Of a DNA stretch of 64,000 bases, positions 21,822-32,703 are shown piece by piece. Below the pieces are notes generated by a model, which searched no databases, was not told the DNA's origin, and saw only the letters and a program-made list of their open reading frames with translations. Origin of the DNA: Culex pipiens pallens (lineage: Eukaryota > Arthropoda > Insecta > Diptera > Culicidae); contig NC_068938.1 of assembly GCF_016801865.2 (NCBI RefSeq), positions 16,897,452 to 16,961,451 of the forward strand. The letters run 5' to 3'. Within the stretch, counting starts at the first letter, position 1, and every line of letters starts with the position of its first letter. The translations under genes and the position numbers were made by a program.

Positions 21822-23147
21822 ATGACATTTGATAACATGATGTACTTGAAATTTGATTTGACTTATAATTTAAACTTTAATTTAAAAGTTCAACCAGTTA
21901 TTTTCTAAAACAAAATAGAGTTAATCGCAAATGATTGAAAAATGTTTAGATATGCTCTCAAACAAGGATGTCTTATTCTAAAGTCATGTTAACTAAATCT
22001 TGACCAAATATTAGCAAAATGGATCATATTGGAACTAACGGCAATATTTGTATGGGAAACTCGGAAAAAGTTGCCATCCAAAAAAAAAAAAAAATAGATT
22101 CTCTAGAAAATTCTATGTACCGTAAAACGGGGTGACTTTGAAAGGTTTGAGATTTTTCCGCAAAATGAAGAGTACAAATTAAATACGTACGGAATCATAC
22201 TGACCGTGGTAGAGAAGTATTCAAAGTACCTCAAGATGAACTTTTCATAACAAATTGAAAAGTTTAAAAAGTTAGTTTACTATTGATATGAAAATTTTGA
22301 TGAAAGGCATTATTCCAAATTTCTCAAAGTGTCATGATTTTCTCAATGAACATGATTTTAAATCGGAAAATGGTTTGTATTTTCGGATTTGTTGGACAAG
22401 TTTCCACTAGGAGAAGGTAAAATAATTTTGTAAATATTAAATGATATCTGTTTTTGAAACATAATTCAAAAAATCTCCAAATAAATAGACAATTTCTGTT
22501 GAAAAAATTTCAGATAAAATGTGAAAACATGGGATTGGTGCTTTGAATTCAGTTAAAACAGCAACATAAATCGATAATTTGATGCAAAATACTAGATTTA
22601 ACAAATTTCAAGCAAAATTTCGACTTTTTAACAATTTTACTTAAAATATATATGAATTTTGCTAGAAAGCTTAGAAAAATTAATTAACTAAACATAAACA
22701 TCGATTTTTTTTTCTTGTGTGGTAATTTTCATGATTTAAAGAAAAAAAAAACAAACTTTTTGAATAATTTTTGCATCGATAGAATAGAACTCAAACTTAA
22801 ATGGTTGAATGATAAATTCTTTTGAAAAATCATTTTTTTCATTTCGCATCAGTATCTTTTTTGTCCTTGAATAGCAGCAATTGATTTTTTAGTTTAATTT
22901 CATTGAATGTTTTCATTAAATGTGAACATTTTTTAAAATTAATATCAATTTTCCATTTTTTAGATTTTCATGCTGTTGAATAATTTTTAATTTGTGCTTT
23001 CTTGATGAAAACATATTAATATATATTTTGCAATGGATGGGAAGTGGTTAAAAACGTTTCAAAAGTCTTGAAAAAATAAATTAAAATTTGATGCTGATTA
23101 GATTCTGAAGCTGGTTTCAACATTTCAAACCATTCTTATCTCATTTA
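21822..23147. other. AT-rich spacer, no gene seen
   Basis: About 1.3 kb of low-complexity AT-rich DNA. A fragment 'ccgtaaaacggggtgactttgaaa' near 22120 looks like part of a dispersed repeat. I see nothing coding. Confidence 0.4.
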
Positions 23148-23569
23148 TACACCCAAAACTGGCGGCGCTAGTCCGAGAGAATGATGGTCTCGAGTCGAGA
23201 GAATAGTGGTACCATTCACGGACGCAGAGAACACAGCTCGAGATGGGCGATAGAACTATTCTCTCGAGGTTCATTTGCAAAAAAGTTCATCCGTCAAACA
23301 AAAAACCAAAAGTGTCGACAACGGGAATCGAACCGGAGACCTTTGATAAACCAATCCAATGACTTAGCTGCCTCGGCCACCACAGCTTGGTGACCAAGGA
23401 GAAGTCAGAAGTCGATGTATGACACTTGTTGGAGATTTATTGATTCAACTAACGAATGAACTCATTCGTTATGATGGTGTGAGTTGGTACCATTATTCTA
23501 TCGATTTTGACACTGAGCCCTCAGTAAATTTTGAGAGAACGATTATCTCGACTCTGAATTTTGGGTGTA
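23148..23569. repeat. MITE-like element carrying a tRNA-like module
   Basis: The ends TACACCCAAAA (23148) and TTTTGGGTGTA (to 23569) are inverted and TA-bounded. The inside repeats 'gagagaat' and 'ctcgag' motifs. 23319-23390 on minus is tRNA-like: box A TGGCCGAGGCAGC, box B GGTTCGATTCCCG. No coding capacity. Confidence 0.55.
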
Positions 23570-23737
23570 GTTCAAATTCATGTATTCTGATCATTTTTCT
23601 TCAAATTCTTCATATAGATTTTGTTTAAAATTTTCCAAAAGGTTGAAAAAATATTAAAATTTGCTTCAATGTTCAAAAATATTCGAAATAAAATAAACAG
23701 TGAACATTATAAATTAAGCGGTACAAGTGGTCCAAAT

Positions 23738-24554
23738 AGCATAGCATAGCATAGCATTGGTGTCTACCCGTAGCTGCTACTTCGTTATTGACCAGGACCC
23801 CCAAACATTGCTCCGTGGACCACAGATGAAAAGTAGGAACCAATCATCACCCCTTCGCAATTTTCAAAGGTCCCTATCGTGCTGATCAATACCGACGCCG
23901 GCCACGACCAGTGGTAAGACACGGGGAAGTGGATGGGAATGTTAGCCGATACTTGAGTGATGGGACCGCCAAATCGACTGCGTCTCCGACAAAGTATCGC
24001 ATGAGTTTTGAGGGGTTAGTAAGATGGGTATGAGGTCAGGATTCACTGTGGTAGGTGATGCGACCATGAGCAATTTGTTTATCGGTTGAAATTTTAAAAA
24101 TCTTAGGCAGCCGGCTGCGGAAAGATACCTATCTAGGGATTTAAATATAGTATTAATTCGACCGCGATACTCCAGAAATTCTCCGTCGGCGTGCCTTCCG
24201 ATCAACGGTGATGTAGGAAGGGCTTCATTCATTAAAATTATTTTATATCATAAGCCTTAAAACATATCCGTCGACGTGCCTTCCGATCCTCGATGATATG
24301 GAAAGGACTTAATCCAGGAATACGACTTGCTTGTCTCAAAAAACAAAAATCGGATCGTTTCTATCGAAAACTATATAAAGAGAACAAAAATTAAATTCAT
24401 CGGCCAACGAACGCGCGAACAAAAAATAAATGAAAAAAGAAGAAGAAGAAATCCAATCACCCCATGTACACAAATAGCGACACAAAAGAGACGGAAAATA
24501 ACACGAAAAAAAACAGTACTGCGTGTCCACACAGGCACCGCACTACTGATGCCC
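23738..24554 (-). mobile_element. Non-LTR-type fragment with AGCAT tail (copy 2)
   Basis: Flanked by a 23-bp direct duplication (23715-23737 and 24555-24577, TAAGCGG...CCAAAT). The left edge is (AGCAT)n, the 3' tail if the element is on minus. It is highly similar to 15564-16560. It holds the motif GGCAGCCGGCTGCGGAAAG at about 24105-24123, which also appears near 56407 in another insertion. The longest minus frame (23942-24232) is 96 codons with no recognisable domain, so this is probably a 5'-truncated or non-autonomous copy. Confidence 0.75.
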
Positions 24555-24577
24555 TAAGCGGTACAAGTGGTCCAAAT

Positions 24578-25629
24578 ATTGTTGAAACTAAAATCATAGA
24601 CTAATAATTAGTCTATGCTAAAATTATTGTGCTTCCTTTCGCATTTTTGTAGCCATTAAAAAAAATGTTAGTATTTATCATAAAATTCGAAATGATGATT
24701 TGTGATTGATGAATTTTCAAATATTTTTATAATTGATTTTTATATAAAATATTTTTTGCTTATTTTAATTTAAACTAAACTAACTCTTTCAATTTTTGAA
24801 AAAATGGGTAATATCTAATCTTATAGACTGAATGATTATCAATCAACTTGGATTTATTTTGATGTTTCATTTGAATAAAAAAATACAAAAAATGTTTGTT
24901 TATCTCAGTTTGTAAACTTTTTATTGATACATTTAAAGTTTTGTGAAATGTTCCAATTTGATCTCAATTAATTATAAACTTTTTTTCATTAAAATATGCA
25001 TTTTTGATTCCACTTAAAGGTGCACATCAGCCAAGGAAGTTGTTGTCTTCTTATTCTAAAATTGTTAAACTTAAGGACTCAATACTGCAGAAATCCGATT
25101 GTTAAAATTGACAAGCTGAAGATACCAAAATTAGTGTAGCAAAAATATTGGTGCAAAGCAAATGTTCTGGTTGATGTGCTCTGTTAAACAAATATTGAAG
25201 CATAATTCAAACATTTTCCATACATTTCAACTTTTTTCAATTTTTCTACAAAAAGTTTCTGTAAATCTGGCGATATGTTTGATTCTCAAACTTATTTAAA
25301 CTGATGTCCAAGTAATCCAATAATGCAGTCCGTTTCTCGGTTCGAAATAATTTTTGTTGAGAAAATTGAACATTTTAAGAGTGTTTAAAAAATCCTGTTT
25401 ATCGTTTTTTAAATATTGAAGTTAATTTACTTTTAAAAATTTGTTGAAAACTTCAAACTGAGTAACATTGCACACTACAAAGCTCATTATTATTTAATAA
25501 AAAAATGATTTGTATATTGCCCGGCTATCAATGTCCGTAGAAAATAGAGGAAGAAATTGTTCAGAAACATTTTCAAAATTTTAATTTGGTTTGATTATTT
25601 CATAGCATTTATCAAGTTATTCAAGTTCT
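24578..25629. other. AT-rich spacer, no gene seen
   Basis: About 1 kb of AT-rich DNA between the non-LTR fragment and the hAT-like element. No frame, RNA gene or clear repeat end found. Confidence 0.4.
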
Positions 25630-25637
25630 ATAATTAT

Positions 25638-26629
25638 TAGGGTGGGTACGGATTTTCAAAAGTTCTCAGATCAAGTTCTGGTGTGGTTCCCCTTGTAGGG
25701 CATACCCATAGGGACTCTCAGGCCAAATTTCAGCTCATTTGGTTGAAAACTGGCCTGTCTCAAGCGAGTTCAAGTTTACATAGGATTTACTATGGGAAAT
25801 TTTGAATTTTCGTTCATTCGCTCCTACAGGCCTGGGGGAAACATGTAGATACTTCTAGGATGGCCAGAAATGAGCGGAATCGTCTGGAGAACAACTTTCC
25901 CTAAGAGACCAGGTCGATTCGTTCAACCCCCATCGAGCTCAACGGCAATACATCCGGGGTTTTCGGAACCAACGGTTTCCCCAGAAAAGCAACAAATTTT
26001 CCTTAGCATGCTATGAATGCTTGATGAACACCGCGACGCCACATGTCAAACAGCTACCACGTGATTGTAAAATTTGCACCATAACATTTTTTTTCTTATT
26101 TGGAGGTTTAGAATACAGCTAAATAGCATCAGGATCACCATAAATTTTAATTCTATGGTTCAAAAAGTAATAAAAAGTAATTTTTTATAGGCGATGCTAG
26201 TCCACGTGGTAGCTGTTTGACATGTGGCGTCGCGGTGTTCATCAAGCATTCATAGCATGCTAAGGAAAATTTGATACTTTTCTGGGGAAAACCGTTGGTT
26301 CCGAAAACCCCGGATGTATTGCCGTTGAGCTCGATGGGGGTTGAACGAATCGACCTGGTCTCTTAGAGAAAGTTGTTCTCCAGACGATTCCGCTCATTTC
26401 TGGCCATCCTAGAAGTTTCTACATGTTTTCCCCAGGCCTGTAGGAGCGAATGAACGAAAATTCAAAATTTCCCATAGTAAATCCCATGTAAACTTGAACT
26501 CGCTTGAGACAAGCCAGTTTTCAACCAAATGAGCTGAAATTTGGCCTGAGAGTCCCTATGGGTATGCCCTACAAGGGGAACCACACCAGAACTTGATCTG
26601 AGAACTTTTGAAAATCCGTACCCACCCTA
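25638..26629. mobile_element. hAT-like foldback element, 992 bp, 8-bp target duplication
   Basis: TAGGGTGGGTACGG at the left and CCGTACCCACCCTA at the right, flanked by a perfect 8-bp duplication ATAATTAT (25630-25637 and 26630-26637). The arms are about 420 bp each (to about 26060, and from about 26208) and almost identical, so the copy is recent and its DNA could form a long hairpin. No transposase frame. The first seven terminal bases, TAGGGTG, match the element at 14421. Confidence 0.87.
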
Positions 26630-26637
26630 ATAATTAT

Positions 26638-27148
26638 CTTTAAACATCTTTTCAAATTTCATTTCCAATATATTTAATAAAAACTTCAAATCTTTTTTTT
26701 TAATTGTCATAAACATTTAATTTTTTACTGTAATTTTCTCAGTTTTACAAAAAAAATGAAAATTTTAAACCTGTGGTTTGACTTTTAATCTACCTGAGAC
26801 TATGTTTGATTATGGGATGCTTTCACTTATCAACTAAGAGCAAACACTTCGATCTAATTTTAGGGAAATTATGCAACAAACTGTTCATTGAACAACCAAA
26901 TAAAGAATGCAAAGCGTCTCGCACTTCACACAACCTTATCTCACGCACGGCCGAATCTAATGAAACCAATGAATTGTATTCGCAGTGCAGATTTCATCTA
27001 CTACGTACGACATACCCGTTAACTTCACAGTCACAAGTACCAAAGATAAGCCAAGTATTGGTGCCTCAACAGAGACCGCATGCAAGTAATCGCCACCAGT
27101 TTGCTACAACTCGTTGATGCGTTAAGATCGTCATCGCCGCGTTCAAGA
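26638..27148. other. P450-6 upstream region
   Basis: About 500 bp, with AGATAAG at 27044-27050. An in-frame ATG at 27080 would add 23 residues to P450-6. No other gene seen. Confidence 0.4.
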
Positions 27149-28725
27149 ATGTGGCTTGTACTACTAACCTGGTTGGCGATCGCGCTCCCCCTGGGAGCCT
27201 TTGCTTGGTTCAAGAAGCGGTTCCGCTTTTGGTCCGACCGTGGCGTCGAGTTCATCGAGCCGGAGCTGCCGTACGGGAACTTCAAGACGCTCGGGAAGGT
27301 CGAGCACATTGCCCCGATCACGAAGCGACACTACGAGTACTTCAAGACGAAGGGCGTTCCGTACGGGGGTGTGTTCATGTTGAGTTCGCCGTTGCTGTAC
27401 ATTTTGGACGTGAAGCTGATTAAGACGTTGCTGGTGAAGGATTTTGGGTACTTTCCGAACCGGGGGGTGTACTTTAATGAGCGGGACGATCCGCTTTCGG
27501 CGCACATGTTCGCGATCGAGGGTCAGAAGTGGAAAACGCTGAGGAACAAGCTATCGCCGACGTTTACCAGTGGGCGGATCAAGATGACCTTCCCGTTGGT
27601 GGTGGAGGTGTGCAAGCAGTTTTGCGACCATTTGGAGGAGGTCGTGCAAGGTGTGAATGAGGTGGAGATGCACGATCTGCTGTCGAGGTACACGATCGAT
27701 GTAATTGGGACGTGTGCGTTTGGGATCGAGTGTAACAGCTTCCGTGATCCGGACAATGAGTTCAGAAGGTACGGGAAGATCGCGTTCGATAAGCTGCCGC
27801 ACTCTCCGTTGGTGGTTTACTTGATGAAGGCGTTTAGGAAGTACGCAAATGCGCTGGGGATGAAGATGCTGCACGAGGATGTGAGTAGCTTCTTCTCGAA
27901 CGTGGTGCGTGATACGATCGATTACCGGGAGAAGAACAACGTAGTCCGTAATGACTTTATGGATCTTCTGTTGAAGCTGAAGAACACCGGAAGGTTGGAA
28001 GAAGCTGGAGAGGAGATCGGTAAACTCTCATTTGATGAGATCGCCGCTCAAGCATTCATCTTCTTCAACGCTGGCTTTGACACTTCTTCAACCGCGATGA
28101 CCTACACGCTGTACGAACTCGCCATGAAGCGGGAAGCTCAGGAGAAGGCTCGCAAGTGTGTGCTGGACATCTTCGCCGTCAACGGCGGTCAGCTGACGTA
28201 CGAGTCCGTCGCCAATATGGGCTATCTCGACCAGTGTATCAGCGGTACCTCACCAACGAATTTGTGTTCGCAGACTCTCAATCTTATCAGCTGCTTTCTT
28301 TATTTTTAGAAACCCTCCGCAAACATCCGCCGGTGGCCATCTTGGAGCGCAACGCCGACAAGGACTACCGGATTCCGGACACCGACCTGGTCATCGCGAA
28401 GGGACGCAAGATCATGGTGCCGATCTTTGCGATGCACCACGACGCGGAGCACTTCCCGGATCCCGAGGCGTACAAACCGGAGCGATTCTCGCCGGAAGAG
28501 GTCGCACAGCGGGATCCGTACTGCTACTTGCCGTTTGGGGAGGGACCAAGAATTTGTATTGGGATGCGGTTTGGACAGATTCAGGCTCGGGTTGGGTTGG
28601 CGAACTTGTTGAGACGGTTCCGGTTTTCGGTGTGCGATCGAACGCAGATTCCGGTGAAGTACTCGAGGACGAACTTTATTTTGGGGCCGGCTAACGGAGT
28701 TTGGTTGAAGGTTGAGAAGCTGTAA
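27149..28725 (+). CDS. P450-6: cytochrome P450, CYP6 family
   Basis: CDS join(27149..28244, 28310..28725), 503 residues from the ATG at 27149, which directly opens the membrane anchor MWLVLLTWLAIALPLGAFAW. An in-frame ATG at 27080 would give 526 residues with a polar leader; I prefer the shorter form. WKTLR is at 128-132, AGFDTSS at 308-314, ETLR at 366-369, PERF, and PFGEGPRICIGMRFG with Cys448. The 65-bp intron 28245-28309 is the longest in the cluster, phase 1 in the Glu366 codon. AATAAA is at 28764-28769. It shares YFPNRGVYFNERDDPLSAH-type sequence with P450-7, which follows 212 bp after its stop, so the two form a tandem duplicate pair. It looks intact. Confidence 0.94.
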
Positions 28726-28800
28726 TGTTGCATTTTGTATCGAGAGATTATTAGGTTTAAGCGAATAAAAACAAGTTGATGTACTAGCATAAACAGGTCT

Positions 28801-28853
28801 TTATCTTGAACCGGCCAGACTCCACCCATACAAACAGTACTGGTTTCTGATAA
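28801..28853 (+). promoter_or_regulatory. GATA sites between P450-6 and P450-7
   Basis: TTATCT at 28801-28806 and TGATAA at 28848-28853, 85-137 bp upstream of the P450-7 ATG, in a spacer of only 212 bp that also carries the P450-6 poly(A) signal. Confidence 0.35.
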
Positions 28854-28937
28854 GACATTGTACTCATACAAAGACAAGTTCATTCACTCTCACTGCCCTC
28901 AATCAGCGCAACAGTTTCACTCAAGCAGTCAACTTCG

Positions 28938-30516
28938 ATGTCGCCCCTTCAGCTGATTGTGAACGGTTTGTTGGTAATCCTCTTCATCGCACTCGGTGCC
29001 CTAATCTTCATCAAGCATCGATATGGCTACTGGCGACGCCAAGGAGTCTCCTACCTCGAGCCCGAGTTCCCCTTCGGAAACTTCAAAGAAATGGGCAAAA
29101 GCATCCATCCAGCGCATTTAACCCAGCAAATCTACACCCAGTTCAAAGGTCGATCCTCGTTCGTCGGTCTGTACATCTTCCTCAATCCGGTCCTGCTCGT
29201 GACGGATCTCTCCCTTATCAAGCGAATCCTAATCAAGGACTTCAACCACTTCCCGAATCGCGGCGTTTACTTCAACGAGCGGGATGATCCCCTCTCAGCG
29301 CACCTCTTCTCGCTGGAGGGTCGCAAGTGGCGCGATCTGCGGGCCAAGATCAGTCCGACCTTCTCCAGTGGGCGCATCCGAATGACGTTCCCCGCGGTTC
29401 TGGAGGTCGCCCAGCGATTCTGCACTTATCTAGAGCAGTCTTGCGTTGGGAAGGAGGTCGCGGAGATTCGGGACGCAATGGCACGGTTCACGACGGATGT
29501 GATTGGGAGTTGTGCGTTCGGGATCGAGTGCAATAGCTTCGAGGAACCGGATAATGAGTTCCGACGAGTTGGGAGGAAGCACTTTGATACGCCTAGGAAT
29601 CATCCGCTGAAGGTGTTTGTGATGAAGACATTTCGGGGTTTGGCGAATGGTTTGGGGATGAAGTTGATTCACGACGACGTCGCGGAGTTCTTCTTGGATG
29701 TGGTTTGGAGGACGATTTCGCATCGGGAGGAGCATAATGTCTCCAGGAATGACTTTTTGGACCTGTTGATCAAGTTGAAGAACACTGGACGGTTGGAGGC
29801 TGACGGTGGAGACATCGGACAGCTGAGCTTCAGTGAAATTGCAGCGCAGGCGTTTATATTCTTCACTGCTGGATTCGAGACTTCGTCGTCAGCGTTGACG
29901 TACACCTTATACGAGCTTGCGCTGAATCCGGTGGTTCAAGAAGCGGCGAGAGCGAGTGTTTTCGAGACGCTTGACAAGTTCAACGGAGAGTTTAGCTACG
30001 AATGCTGTCAAGCGATGACCTATCTAGATCAGTGCATCAACGGTTAGTATGATTTGATAAACAACAAGCCCCCTCTTACGATTCCCTCTTCCAGAGACCC
30101 TTCGCAAGTACCCTCCGGTAGTAAATCTCGAGCGGACCGTCGACAAGGACTATCTGATAGAAGAATCTAACCTAATACTACCGAAGGGTCTGAAGATCAT
30201 GATTCCGGCGTTCGCCATCCAGCATGATCCGGACTTTTACCCAAATCCGGAACGCTACGACCCCACGCGATTCTCACCGGATCAACAAGCCGCCAGAGAT
30301 CAGTGCACGTTTCTCCCATTCGGAGAAGGACCAAGAATTTGCATCGGACTTCGCTTCGGGATGCTGCAAGCACGAGTTGGTCTCGCTATGATCTTGAAGA
30401 ATTTCCGCATTTTGCGCTGTGAAAAGACGGAGGATCCCGTTGTTTACTCGACGCGTGCCTTCGTACTGACCCCGATCAACGGAATGTGGCTCAAGCTAGA
30501 AAAACTATCGAAATAA
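28938..30516 (+). CDS. P450-7: cytochrome P450, CYP6 family
   Basis: CDS join(28938..30042, 30095..30516), 508 residues, the longest in the cluster. The anchor spans about residues 7-25. The hinge is PEFPFGN, WRDLR is at 131-135, AGFETSS at 311-317, ETLR at 369-372, and PFGEGPRICIGLRFG has Cys451. The PxRF motif reads DPTRF, with Thr in place of Glu. The usual VVRETIDYRE stretch reads VVWRTISHRE. The 52-bp intron 30043-30094 is phase 1 and the Glu codon is GAG instead of GAA. The TAA stop (30514-30516) sits within AATAAA (30512-30517). It is tail-to-tail with P450-8, whose stop is only 20 bp away. It looks intact. Confidence 0.95.
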
Positions 30517-30537
30517 AGAAACTCAATCGCTTTTATT
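30512..30537. terminator. Overlapping convergent poly(A) signals of P450-7 and P450-8
   Basis: AATAAA on plus at 30512-30517 overlaps the P450-7 stop. AATAAA on minus at 30537-30532 begins at the last base of the P450-8 TGA. Cleavage normally falls 10-30 nt past the hexamer, so each mRNA should run into the other's coding end. Confidence 0.7.
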
Positions 30538-32077
30538 CAAACCTTATCGACCTTCAACCACAGTCCCTCTTCCGGTGACAAAATGAAACTCTTCGCCGTA
30601 AAGTCCAGCGGAACGGTCGACTTTTGCCCGGTGGAGAACCGGAAGCTCTTCAGCAGCAGCGCCAGTCCGATGCGGGCCTGCATCATGCCGAATCGCATTC
30701 CGATGCAGATTCGAGGACCCTCGCCGAACGGCGTCCACGCGTACGGATGACGTTTGGCGATCTCCTCCGGCGTGAAACGATCCGGATCGAACCGTTCTGG
30801 CTCGGGGAAGATCTCCGGATCGTGGTGAACGGCGTACACTGGGATCATGAGGGATGTTCCGGCGGGCAGGATGGTGTTGGTGTCTGGGACTTGGTAGTCT
30901 TTGCTGACCACGCGGAAGTGAACCGGGACGGGGGGGTATTTGCGGAGGGTTTCTGCAAAGAGACAATAGTTTCAGTTCATACGGTTGGAATAAGATTGAC
31001 AATAAGCCAACCCTGCAAGATCTGATCGATGTACGCCATATCCATAACCGCATCGTAGCTCATCTCTCCGTTGTGCTTCTGCAAAACGTCCTGAACGCAC
31101 TTCCTCGCGCGCTCCTGAACCTCTTGATTCACCGACAGCTCATAAAGCGCCCAAGTCATCGTGGTAGAGGACGTCTCAAAGCCAGCAATGAAGAACACAA
31201 ACGCCTGCGCCGCAATCTCGTTGAACGTCAGCGGTCCCAACTCGCTGTTCTCACCCTGCATCATCGCAATCAACAGATCCATAAAGTCGTTCCTCCTTAC
31301 ATTGTTCTTCACCCGGTAGTCGATCGTTTCCCGTACGATCCCGATGAAGAAATCCGACAGCTCCGGCACGATCTGGCGCATTCCCAAGAACCTCGCCAAC
31401 TTGGGAGCAACCGCACACAGCGAATCCCTCCACCGCACCCTAGGCGTATCAAAGTGCTTCCTGCCCATAACCCTAAACTGCGCATCCGGATCCTTCATCG
31501 AGTTGCACTCAATCCCAAACGCGCACATCCCAATCACATCCGTCGTGAACCTCGCCAGCAAATCCTTCAGCTCGAACTCATTCTCCTGGCTGACCTTCTC
31601 GTCCATGTACTCACTGAACTGCTTCCCAGCGGCTATCATCGTCGGGTACATCATTTTCATCTTCCCCGAGGTAAAAGTCGGCGAAATCTTCGTCCTCAGG
31701 TTTTTCCACTTTGTCCCCTCCAGGTTGAACAAATGCGCCGACAACGGGTCATCCCGCTCGTTGTAGTACGTGCCACGATCGTGAAAGTACTGAAAATCCT
31801 TCACAAAGATGCACTTCAGCAGCTCCAGATCGATCGCCAGCGCCACCGGCTTCGTGAAGAAGTAAATCCCGCAGAACGGATACTGGTCCTTAAATTGCTG
31901 GTAGTAGCCTTGAAACCGACGGGCCATGTGCATCGGAGCCGGATCCAGATTCCTTCGGAAGTTGGCCGGAACGTGTGGAACTCCTCGGTCAGCCCAGAAG
32001 GAACGCTGCTTGCGGTACCGGTAGTACACGTACAGCAGCAAACCGGCTACGATGAACAGCAGTGCAGGAAGGACCAT
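30537..32077 (-). CDS. P450-8: cytochrome P450, CYP6 family
   Basis: CDS complement(join(30537..30952, 31012..32077)), 493 residues, the shortest intact member. The anchor is MVLPALLFIVAGLLLYVYY. The hinge after VPHVPANF lacks the PFGN or LYGN seen in the other genes and is a few residues shorter, which may alter membrane packing. WKNLR is at 124-128, AGFETSS at 298-304, ETLR at 356-359, PDRF, and PFGEGPRICIGMRFG with Cys438. The 59-bp intron 30953-31011 has a weak donor (GTTGGC), but the position and phase match every other member. It is convergent with P450-7. A core promoter is visible at 32099-32132. It looks intact. Confidence 0.93.
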
Positions 32078-32098
32078 CTTGGTTGAGGGTGGGACGAT

Positions 32099-32166
32099 AA
32101 CTGAGCACGAAACCTGCCTCTGTGATATTTATTTGCTTTACTTTATCTCACTTAGTTTAAAGATAA
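32099..32166 (-). promoter_or_regulatory. P450-8 core promoter and GATA sites
   Basis: On minus, ATAAATA at 32132-32126 lies 30 bp upstream of the initiator TCAGTT (32104-32099, A at 32102), giving a 5' UTR of about 24 nt. GATA sites are AGATAA at 32148-32143 (minus) and AGATAA at 32161-32166 (plus). Confidence 0.5.
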
Positions 32167-32703
32167 GAAGACGGTGCTTTCCAGGCGCACAATAATGAAA
32201 TTTTGAACCAATTCTTCACGTCCAAAAGTTACAATTCATTCTCGTAGCTCAATCGGTTGTGACTGGCGCTGGCAGTGAGATGTTAGAAACTGCAGTCATG
32301 TAGTATGGTTGAGAATGAGTCACATGTAAACAAACAAAATGAAGAGAAGACACAAGAGAATGAAAATGAATCATGGCACCAATACAGCTGTACGAGGTGA
32401 TGGCGCACTTTCATTCTGATTATCTGATTGGAATTGTATGGATCATGTGTTCGGGAATGAATGAGAATACGGTGTAGAAAAACATTAAATACAATTGAAT
32501 CAACGAAAGCTATGTGTTTTATGTCCTTTTAAAATGTTAGTCGTTATTTTGAAAAAAAAAACTGAAAACAAGAGATAAGTATTTGAAAGTTTCCAAGATA
32601 TCGTCGATTGAAAAATGATATATCTTTCTAAGTTATCATTTCTTGAAAAGCCGTAATTCAGTAACCAAAGATCGTTAAAAAAAAGAAAATTGTATGAAAT
32701 TCT

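Noticed and set aside
23942..24232. 96-codon minus frame as a protein gene
   Set aside because: It lies within a repeated non-LTR fragment, is broken in the other copy at 15564-16560, and has no recognisable domain.
26806..27117. 103-codon frame upstream of P450-6
   Set aside because: It overlaps the P450-6 promoter and leader in another frame and shows no family features.
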